Shown here piece after piece: positions 56,698-64,000 of a stretch of DNA of 64,000 nt. Every line of letters starts with the position of its first letter. Position 1 is the stretch's first letter. The stretch lies in NCBI GenBank assembly GCA_002099365.1, contig MSED01000008.1:372001-436000 (forward strand). Direction: 5' to 3'. The position numbers and the translations under genes were made by a program. A model generated the notes under the pieces. The model was not told the origin of the DNA and did not search any database. It was given only the letters and a program-made list of their open reading frames with translations. The DNA is from Phialophora verrucosa (lineage: Eukaryota > Ascomycota > Eurotiomycetes > Chaetothyriales > Herpotrichiellaceae).

Positions 56698-59600
56698 ATG
56701 TATTGGCCCTGCAGTGTGCCACAGATCTTCGCCTACCATGGAAGTAAGCCACCCATTCAAGACCACGGCGGACATGTAGAGCCCAATCGGGAGGGAGACT
56801 TGGATGAGGCCTCTACGCAGACCGGCTTCCCTAATCCTGGCGCGATAATCGACGTGCAAGTCGCCCGCCACGACCACCTCTTTGCCACAGTCACTTCCTG
56901 CCAGCTGGATTTGTGGTCAACTCGTCCTGTAGTCGTTCTCGCCTCGATATCGCGATCGGCAAAATCTCTAGAGTCATATGGCAGGAACCTTGGAGTCGCC
57001 TTCAAACCTGATGCCAGCACCCTGGTTGTCCGCACCACCGAGAGCTATTTGATGCTATATTCTGTTGAAAGCGACCAGAACGCCCGAGTGTTGCAGCAGC
57101 AATATGGCTACAGTCAGGCAAAGCGGCAGAATGTCGTGCGAAGCTTCGGGGTCGATGAAACCATGGGCGTGGCAGAAGTGCTGCTCCGGTTCCGTCGAGC
57201 CATCAAAATTGACGCTGGAGTCAACTCCATCAATGCGCTGGATTCAGAGCTGGTGGTGGCGACCACGAAGCCTCAGGCTGTGCAGTGCATCAAATGGGAC
57301 CTGCAGAAGGATGGTTCCAACGCCGTGACCCAGACTTTGAACAAGATGGATTGGGTCACCCAGAAGTCTGGTATATCTACCATGGTGCACGACCGAGCCA
57401 TCAATCTGTCTGTTTGGGTCTCGCAAGATGGACACGGGTACGCGGTGCAGCGAGTCAAACCACAGATGTCGCGAGCACCTTCCTCAGACGATTCTGTGCC
57501 TTCGTCAAGAGGCTCGACCAGTCCGTCGACCAGGCTGTTTGACGGGTACTGCTTCCACAAGCCAGAGTCATCATCCTATGCAACACTCGCCAGTATCAAT
57601 GCGCGTTTCTCGCTCATTGCAATAGCCACACAGGGTGGCGAAATTGTCTGTTACGCAGCCAAAGATTATGTTGGCAATATTCCATTTTCGCATGTATTCA
57701 AGACATCTACCTCGCCTTCGTCAAGGGGGGCAGTCACTTGTCTCAAATGGTCGCCCGACGGCTACTGCCTGTTCGCAGGTTACGAGCACGGATGGTCAAC
57801 ATGGTCAGTGTTCGGGAAAGAAGGCGCCTCGACTTTCCACCAAAACGTCACGCATGCAGAGTCGAACAACGAGAGCTGGCTGCTGGGCGTCCATCGAGCA
57901 GTCTGGATCAGTGGCGGCGCCGAGATTCTGCTCGCGTCTCCTTCGCAGGACCGAATCTGGAAAATGGAAATGTCGCGGAGTGCGGCTATGGGCTGCTTCT
58001 CTTGTGCGAACCTCGTGCGAGCCCTTCTCCAGACACCCACCGAGTTGACGGTCTATCGCGGCCACGAGCTTCCCGACTTGACGTCGATATCGAATGAGGC
58101 ATCTTTGTGGCATCATGCACAATATCCATCCGTCTATCTCCACAACCAATGGCCTATTAGATCCTGCGTCGTGTCACAAGACGGTAGATATATCGCTATT
58201 GCCGGCCGCCGAGGGTTGGCTCACTACAGCGTCCAGAGTGGACGCTGGAAGACTTTTCTTGATGTATCGGTGGAGAGCGCATTTGCCGTTCGCGGAGGCA
58301 TGTGCTGGTTCAACCACATCCTTGCTGTTGCAACCGAGAATGCCGCAGGGTACGACCTCCGGCTGTACTCCCGTGAAGCGGACCTTGGCCGCTTCCCTCT
58401 GCACGCCGAAGCATTTTCGATGCCGATTGTCTTTGTCGGGCCATCCGGCGAGGATTCGCTTCTGGTCTACACCTACGAGAACATCCTCTACCACTACATC
58501 CTCAACATCACCGAACGAGGCGCCCAACTTGTCCAAGTCGGTCAGATTGCATTTCATGGCATTGTCCGCGCACCGAGTCGAGTCCGCTCTGTCAGCTGGG
58601 TGGTGCCCGACTCGCAACTCCGCAACGGCGATCCATCACGAGACGTCGAATTCGCTTCTGTGCTGTTCCTCGTCGACGACAAATTGGTGTTGCTGCAAGC
58701 CTCGAGGAACGAGAAGGACGAGCTCAAGTACGACATGCGCGTCATTGCGCAACACGTCGAGTACTACATCCTCATGCGCGACCAGATCTACTTCAACTTC
58801 AGCACCGGCCCGGAAGAGTCGGCACCACCCACTCCGTCGCCTGGCTCGGCGTTCACCATGCGAAGTCAACAAAACTACTCCCTTCGAGACTCCCTCTGGA
58901 TATTTAGTGGCGAGGAGCTTCGCCTGTGGCCGGACGTCCGCGACCTACTCCACCACGCGGCGGGAGACTTCAACACCGCCCCGGCCCTGTCAATGTCCGT
59001 GGATTTCTATCCCCTATCGATCCTACTGACCAAAGGTGTCGTCCTCGGAATCGAATCTGAACTCCTCCAGCGACGAGACGTCAACTTTGCCCAGTTCCGC
59101 TCCAGTATCCGAACCCAGCTATTCCTCCCCTACGTCCTGCGTCATCAACTCTGCGAAGCCAACGACACCGCCGCAGCGTTCGGTCTGGCGCACCAGTATC
59201 AAAACCTCTCCTACTTCCCGCACGCACTAGAGATCCTGCTCCACCACGTGCTCGACGACGAAGTGGATCGAAGCCCCGAAGGCGATGACAAAAACAAAGA
59301 CAACGACAAGGACAACGGCGACGAGTCCGAACCCGAATCCGAATCCTCCCGCGGCCGACGGCCCCTCCCCGCCGTGCTCTCCTTCCTACAGCTGGTCCTC
59401 CCGCCCCCAACCTACCTCTCTACAGTGGTGCAGTGTGTTCGCAAGACGGAACTCTCTTCCTGGGGCACCCTGTTCGCTCACCTCCCCCCACCATTGACGC
59501 TCTTCGAACAGGCTCTCTCGCTCTCGGATCTCAAGACCGCATCGTCCTACCTTATCGTCCTCCAAGGGTTGGAAGAAGCCGACGACTCCTCGGAATACAC

Positions 59601-59955
59601 CTACGACGCACGCAAGTTCGAGGGCTACGTTATTCGAGTGATGAAGCTGGCGCGCCAGAAAGGGGATTTCGAACTGTGTGCCGAGCTGGCGAGGTTCATG
59701 ATGGGGATCGATCCGCGAGGTGAGGCTTTGAGGCGCGTCATCGTCGGCGTCGGGTTCAGGGAGAAGAGCACGCATCTGGAGCCCCAGCGCACGTCAACGG
59801 CAGCGGCCGGGCATACGCAGACGTTGCAGATCCCTCCGAGTCGAGGGAGCTCCAGGGACGAGAGTCCCGGTGGAAGTAGTAGCACGTCGAGCGTGACCAG
59901 AGCGAGTCCCGTCGGGGGTAGAGACTATTTCTCCAGTTCACCGGGCGGGTATTGA
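56698..59955 (+). CDS. RIC1: RIC1 homologue, Rab6/Ypt6 guanine-nucleotide exchange subunit
   Basis: Intronless frame of 1085 aa starting MYWPCSVPQIFAYHG, the characteristic RIC1 N-terminus. The first half is a WD-repeat propeller (blocks such as GAVTCLKWSPDGYCLFAGYEHGWSTWSVFG and CVVSQDGRYIAIAGRRGLAHYS). The C-terminal third is the conserved alpha-helical RIC1 domain (QFRSSIRTQLFLPYVLRHQL, FPHALEILLHHVLDDEV, SSYLIVLQGLEE). A Lys/Asp/Glu-rich insert lies near residue 865 and a Ser-rich tail follows. With Rgp1 it activates Ypt6/Rab6 at the Golgi for retrograde traffic. Length, order of blocks and the intact frame make this secure. Confidence 0.93.
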   Translation: MYWPCSVPQIFAYHGSKPPIQDHGGHVEPNREGDLDEASTQTGFPNPGAIIDVQVARHDHLFATVTSCQLDLWSTRPVVVLASISRSAKSLESYGRNLGVAFKPDASTLVVRTTESYLMLYSVESDQNARVLQQQYGYSQAKRQNVVRSFGVDETMGVAEVLLRFRRAIKIDAGVNSINALDSELVVATTKPQAVQCIKWDLQKDGSNAVTQTLNKMDWVTQKSGISTMVHDRAINLSVWVSQDGHGYAVQRVKPQMSRAPSSDDSVPSSRGSTSPSTRLFDGYCFHKPESSSYATLASINARFSLIAIATQGGEIVCYAAKDYVGNIPFSHVFKTSTSPSSRGAVTCLKWSPDGYCLFAGYEHGWSTWSVFGKEGASTFHQNVTHAESNNESWLLGVHRAVWISGGAEILLASPSQDRIWKMEMSRSAAMGCFSCANLVRALLQTPTELTVYRGHELPDLTSISNEASLWHHAQYPSVYLHNQWPIRSCVVSQDGRYIAIAGRRGLAHYSVQSGRWKTFLDVSVESAFAVRGGMCWFNHILAVATENAAGYDLRLYSREADLGRFPLHAEAFSMPIVFVGPSGEDSLLVYTYENILYHYILNITERGAQLVQVGQIAFHGIVRAPSRVRSVSWVVPDSQLRNGDPSRDVEFASVLFLVDDKLVLLQASRNEKDELKYDMRVIAQHVEYYILMRDQIYFNFSTGPEESAPPTPSPGSAFTMRSQQNYSLRDSLWIFSGEELRLWPDVRDLLHHAAGDFNTAPALSMSVDFYPLSILLTKGVVLGIESELLQRRDVNFAQFRSSIRTQLFLPYVLRHQLCEANDTAAAFGLAHQYQNLSYFPHALEILLHHVLDDEVDRSPEGDDKNKDNDKDNGDESEPESESSRGRRPLPAVLSFLQLVLPPPTYLSTVVQCVRKTELSSWGTLFAHLPPPLTLFEQALSLSDLKTASSYLIVLQGLEEADDSSEYTYDARKFEGYVIRVMKLARQKGDFELCAELARFMMGIDPRGEALRRVIVGVGFREKSTHLEPQRTSTAAAGHTQTLQIPPSRGSSRDESPGGSSSTSSVTRASPVGGRDYFSSSPGGY

Positions 59956-60191
59956 TTGGGGGTGCGATGAAAGAGAGGATCCAATGTAAATTTTTGCTCG
60001 TGTCAGTCAAAGGATGGTCGGTGCATTCGCATATGTATCTAATGTACATCCGCGCCTTCCTCTCACTCTGGGATGAGATGGCATGCCATCGTCAGAACAC
60101 ATACGTCTATAGAAACATGCCCACGTGAGTCGAACCCAACTGGATACGAGTACACTGCGCTCGTAAATAACACTGAAGCCCTGGTTCGCGA

Positions 60192-60998
60192 CTAACCCAG
60201 CCTCCTAACCTGGGGACTCCTGGTCCCGCCAAACTTCAACCTCGTCCCGTCCGTAACCTTTGAGATCAACGGCTTGATCATCCTCCCCTCCGTGCCGAGC
60301 AGTGCCTTCTGGAACGCCTCCCTCCCGGGCCCATACCCTCTCAGGATGACCTCGATCCCCGCCCCCGCGGACCCACTGTACGCCGGCTTCTTGATGCTCG
60401 ACAGCGTGAGCCACGGGCTTTTGGAGTTCGCGCCCCCGAGCTTCCACTGTTTCTCCGCCATCTTGCGGAACGTGTACGCGGCCAATTGGAAGCTCGCATC
60501 GTAGGAGGCCTTTTGCGCGTTGCGAAGACCCAGGTTTCCACACGACAGACTTAGGATCGGGTTGCGGCTCGGCTCCGTGAATGTGATGTGGGTGTTGTGT
60601 CTGTGCGCGTATACGTTCAGATGGTAGGGCTCATCGACGTATGGGTTTGGGGCTCTGGTGCTCGCGCTGGTGCTGGTGGACGATGAGGCGTCTTCGCCTT
60701 CGAAGAGAGAGATGGTGCGTAGGTCGTTCTTCATGCTGTTGCGCATGGCGTTGTTGGTGGGTGTGGCGGCTGGGGGTTGGAGGACTTCGGAGAAGGCGGC
60801 GAGGGGGTCGACGGGCGTTCTGGGCGCGCGGTCATCGTTGTATTTGATGCCGAAGCGTTGAGCGAGGCCGCCTCTCGACGGTCGTTCTGGGTCTCGGGAG
60901 GAAGAGGTGGTGGAGAGGGTGCGGCGGGATTGGGTGAGGTGGGATTGTCGACACGAGCGACACATGGACGACAGGAAGAGAGACTTGGGACGCGCCAT
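60192..60998 (-). CDS. MRPS18: mitochondrial small ribosomal subunit protein uS11m
   Basis: Single exon, 268 aa from the ATG at 60998. The first 35 residues are rich in Arg/Ser and end in an RRTLSTTSSS segment, a mitochondrial presequence. A variable linker carries a Ser/Thr-rich stretch. The C-terminal 140 residues are the S11 domain: NVYAHRHNTHITFTE, SCGNLGLRNAQKASYDASFQLAAY, GIEVILRGYGPGREAFQKALLG and the final IKPLISKVTDGTRLKFGGTRSPQVRRLG, matching bacterial S11 closely. It binds 15S rRNA in the platform of the mitochondrial small subunit. It shares a short divergent promoter with TIM44, suggesting co-expression of two mitochondrial genes. Confidence 0.9.
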   Translation of the reverse strand: MARPKSLFLSSMCRSCRQSHLTQSRRTLSTTSSSRDPERPSRGGLAQRFGIKYNDDRAPRTPVDPLAAFSEVLQPPAATPTNNAMRNSMKNDLRTISLFEGEDASSSTSTSASTRAPNPYVDEPYHLNVYAHRHNTHITFTEPSRNPILSLSCGNLGLRNAQKASYDASFQLAAYTFRKMAEKQWKLGGANSKSPWLTLSSIKKPAYSGSAGAGIEVILRGYGPGREAFQKALLGTEGRMIKPLISKVTDGTRLKFGGTRSPQVRRLG

Positions 60999-61169
60999 TG
61001 TCAACGTCGTGGAAGGACAGGAACAAATGAAGCTCCAGCGACAATTGAGATGCGTGCAGATTGAGAAGCCGGCCGGAAGCAGAATACTGTACGGAGGAGC
61101 ACAAGAAGCCGAAATTCAGCCGGTGCGAAATTGACTTCTCTCAGATTCTCAAAGAAGCGTCTTCTGATC
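60999..61169. promoter_or_regulatory. 171-bp divergent promoter, uS11m / TIM44
   Basis: Only 171 bases separate the two ATGs if TIM44 starts at 61170 (252 bases if it starts at 61251). Both products are mitochondrial. Confidence 0.6.
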
Positions 61170-62842
61170 ATGAAGGAGCTTTCTTGCAAAACGTCCTCAC
61201 TGCGCGTCGCTCGTTCCACCGCACTCCCCTGTCCTGATCTCCTGCATAGCATGATTGTACCGCGTTGTGCGCCTGTTTACGGTGTCCGTCATTATGTGAC
61301 GACCACCTCCGCGCTCGCCACAGTCCGACAGGCGCAACATGGAAGAACTGCAGCCTACAGACGGTTACTGCCATCGCCTCTCATTTACACCTCACGCCTT
61401 CCTCCCTTCTCCCCTCGCCTCACCCTCTCAAATCAACAGCTTCTCCGATCACTAACCACCTCCCGAGCCCAATCCCAACAACAACCCAAAGCCGACCCGA
61501 AAGAGGAAGTGCGAGACCCGCCACGGGACGAAAAGCCTGAACAAGAAGCCTCGGGAGAAAAAGAGCAGAAAGACGAAAAGTCAGAAAAAGATCAGAAAGA
61601 CGAGAAAGACGAGAAACCTCCTCCACCTCCCCATGGCGACAAAACTCCCTGGCAGGTCTTTACCGAGACCCTACGTACAGAATTCAAGGCCTCCAAAGAA
61701 TGGAATGAATCCACCAAGCAGCTTTCCGGCTCCGTCCAGCAGTTTACGGAATCCGATGCTGTGAGGCGAGCACGAGAAGCGTCTGAGGCGGCAACGAAGG
61801 GTACTTCGCAAGTCCTGAAGAGCACAGCCAGTGCCATCGGCTCGGGTGCGGCATGGACTTGGGAGACTCCTGTCGTGCAGGGCATCCGCAAAGGCGTCAA
61901 TGCCACGGGTCGCGGTATTGAGAAAGCAACTCGCCCCATCCGGGAGACAAAGGCCTTCAAAGAAGTCTCAGAAGCAGTCGATGACGGCAGCAGTTCCCGA
62001 TATGGCGGCTGGGTCGAAAAGGAAGAACGGAGAAAGCGAGAAGAAGCGCGGAGATTGAAGGAAGCAAAGGGTCCTGGAAAGAAGCAGGAGCAAATGGTTG
62101 AGGATCCGAAGTAAGCGCGCAATGGAGATGGTGTCCTACCTTCCCACATACTGACTGTGCATCTAGTGCCGGAACCAACATCACGGTCCACAAAGACTCT
62201 GCGTGGCGCGAATCCTGGAGCAACTTCAAAGAAAACTCCAAACTCATGCAATCGCTCTTCAACATGAAAAACACCTACGAAGAGTCCGAGAACCCCATCA
62301 TTTCCACCGCACGCTCCATTTCCGACCGGGTCGCCGGGTTTTTCGCCGAGAATGAGACAGCCATGGTGATCAAGAAGTTCAGAGAAATGGACCCTTCGTT
62401 CCAGATGGAGCCGTTCCTGCGGGATATGCGAGAGTACATTTTGCCCGAAGTGTTGGACGCGTACGTCAAGGGCGACGTGGAGACCCTCAAGCTGTGGCTG
62501 TCGGCGGCCCAGTTTCAGGTGTATTCCGCCCTGATGGAACAGTATACCAAAGCTGGTCTGAAATCCGACGGACGGATTCTGGACATCAGACACGTCGACA
62601 TCCTGAATGCGCGACTACTGGAGCCGGGCGACATCCCGGTCTTCATCATCACGTGTCGAACGCAAGAAGTCCACGTCTATCGGAATGCCAAGACGAATGA
62701 ATTGGCCGCGGGCATGGAAGACAAGGTCCAACTTGTCACATATGCCATTGGCGTGACGAGACTACCCGAAGAAGTGAACAATCCCGAGACCAGAGGGTGG
62801 AGGATGATCGAACTGCAGAAGGCCGCCAGAGATTACATCTAA
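61170..62842 (+). CDS. TIM44: TIM44, mitochondrial inner-membrane import motor subunit
   Basis: Two exons (61170-62110 and 62167-62842, 56-nt intron) give 538 aa; a second in-frame ATG at 61251 is an alternative start. The N-terminal region is rich in Arg, Ser and Thr with no acids, a presequence; then a Lys/Glu-rich stretch and a proline run, then a coiled-coil region (about 165-310, with TPWQVFTETLRTEFKASKEWNES). The C-terminal Tim44 domain is complete: NPIISTARSISDRVAGFFAENE, KKFREMDPSFQMEPFLRDMREYILPEVLDAYVKGD, LKSDGRILDIRHVDI and GWRMIELQ. TIM44 tethers mtHsp70 to the TIM23 channel. The junction rebuilds DPNAGTNITVHKDSAW in phase, so the model is firm. Confidence 0.93.
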
Positions 62843-63629
62843 GGCGCCGCGGACCGACTCGGCGACGACGCTTGGTGGCAGGCCGGTGGCTGCCCTTTCC
62901 TGTGTTTCTAACAATTGTCATCGGGGTCCAACTCACCTCGATCATGATGTGCTTTGTATTTTCAAAAAGCCGGTTCAAGTGGATATTGGGAGCCCCTTTC
63001 CGAAGCCTTTTGTACTCTATTTTCAACCACGAGCTGCGGGTTTTAACTAATGACGACCACGGGGAGTCAAAACGACGGGGGCCAGTCATGCATAGCGTTG
63101 GGCGACGGCTGCTAACCTGACCAGCCGCACTGCCCGTAGAGGCGCGCTTGAACATAAATGCATAATTCTACTCTTCCAACATCCGTTGTCCCCATTGCCA
63201 GCACAGCGTGTGCCCTCTGCGGAGTCCTAGTATGAGAACCAGTACTCCAACTTGGACCACGCAAGCCGATCACCTGTTCATGCAGGAATTCTGCATCCTT
63301 GCAGAGTGACGCAGGTACGAGGTTGAACCCAGCACGGGCTTCCGTTCGGTCGAACGACGTCATCGCAACATCCGTCACTGTTCACATATGTCATTCTCAG
63401 GTATCAACACCACTCACCGTCGTAGAAAGCCAGGCATCACTCAAACTGACACACAAGTACAAATAGAAGGAGCCAAGTACGCATTACAGTACTCCTATCA
63501 TTTCTGACTTCCCCCCTCTCTTGAAGACGTTTGCTCAACTTAACGTCAACTCAACTCAACTCCTCCCCATTCACATCACACTCGGAACACACTACCAGGC
63601 ACGCAAAAGATCAACCTTCACCCGCCAAA
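62843..63629. other. intergenic, no gene seen
   Basis: 3' region of TIM44 and the promoter of the gene at 63630. Repeated AACTCAACT-type bases and a CT-rich stretch lie just upstream of 63630. No other gene. Confidence 0.45.
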
Positions 63630-63820
63630 ATGCCCCTCGTCGTCCCCGGCATAACCTCCTCTTCAGGCACAGGCAGCGATTCCTGGACCACCAAGCTCAT
63701 GGGCAAAACTCTAGGCGACAAGCATGACGAAACCACATTCGCCAAGAAAGATCTGCCTGGCAACCATCGCGTCGTGGACAGTGACGGGGGGATGATGACC
63801 ATGGATCACAATCCTGAGAG
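63630..63820 (+). CDS. small protein resembling I78-type peptidase inhibitors, partial at the right edge
   Basis: First exon only: an ATG in AAAATGCC context opens 63 codons and ends at a GTAAGT donor (63821) with phase 2. The segment reads like the N-terminal part of small fungal proteins of the I78 inhibitor type: SWTTKLMGKTLGD, then FAKKDLPGNHRVV, then MMTMDHNPER, normally followed directly by L-N-V-H and about 15 more residues. That continuation is not in the window. The last bases contain a CTGAC branch-like site, so the acceptor probably lies just past 64000. Function inferred only: inhibition of serine proteases or cytosolic housekeeping. Confidence 0.65.
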
Positions 63821-64000
63821 GTAAGTCGCCGTCTCTTTTCCTAGTACATTGGAGCGGATGGTAGTTACGGTGTTGGCGGAGAGAAAGGAGATTGCAAAAT
63901 TTGTCTATCGAATCCCGGTGTTTAGTTACACACATTAATAGTAACGGTATCGGCGTTGTTGCTGCTTGATCACTTGGTTGCTGACCTACCCCCCGTTGTG

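Noticed and set aside
58094..59029. 311-codon plus-strand frame
   Set aside because: Out-of-frame reading inside RIC1; low-complexity Ser/Thr/Arg.
61592..62593. 333-codon minus-strand frame
   Set aside because: Antisense to TIM44, which has full family motifs.

Overview
This 64 kb window is nuclear DNA of a filamentous ascomycete (Pezizomycotina). Genes are compact, with many 45-140 nt GT-AG introns whose CTRAY-type branch points sit just upstream of the acceptor. Typical fungal proteins are present: Zn(II)2Cys6 regulators, MFS sugar porters and a NACHT/ankyrin NLR. Gene order and content would suit a Eurotiomycete or black-yeast-like genome, but I cannot place it below Pezizomycotina. I saw no rRNA or tRNA gene, no CRISPR array and no intact transposon.

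Layout. 0-12 kb is mostly housekeeping: a small heat-shock protein, the mitochondrial ATPase inhibitor IF1, an unknown 233-aa protein, a membrane RING-H2 protein, a FGGY-family pentulose kinase and a Set3-type PHD/SET protein. About 12.0-15.8 kb holds no gene I recognise. 15.8-24.3 kb carries an eight-exon sugar transporter, a selenium-binding protein/methanethiol oxidase homologue and Ach1 (acetyl-CoA hydrolase/CoA-transferase).

25.0-31.5 kb is accessory DNA. A large unknown fungal protein, with probable frameshifts near its 5' end, faces an intact NLR across about 360 bp. The NLR has a phosphorylase-like domain, a NACHT domain and ankyrin repeats, and its ankyrin array contains nearly identical 99-bp units. 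An F-box-like protein and a glycosylated multi-pass membrane protein of unknown role follow.

38.1-56.1 kb looks like a catabolic or biosynthetic cluster for aromatic compounds: a type-B carboxylesterase, a homogentisate dioxygenase-like enzyme, two divergently transcribed salicylate-hydroxylase-like flavin monooxygenases, an MFS porter, a Zn2Cys6 regulator, a third flavin monooxygenase and a second Zn2Cys6 regulator. A plausible scheme is release of an aromatic acid by the esterase, uptake by the porter, ring hydroxylation by the monooxygenases and ring cleavage by the dioxygenase. No FAH or maleylacetoacetate isomerase gene is in the window, so the cluster is not the textbook tyrosine/phenylacetate cluster.

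56.7-64 kb returns to housekeeping: RIC1, mitochondrial ribosomal protein uS11m, TIM44 (the last two share a 171-bp divergent promoter) and, cut by the right edge, the first exon of a small protein resembling I78-type peptidase inhibitors. Exon models were built by hand from splice signals and reading-phase checks; doubtful junctions are flagged.
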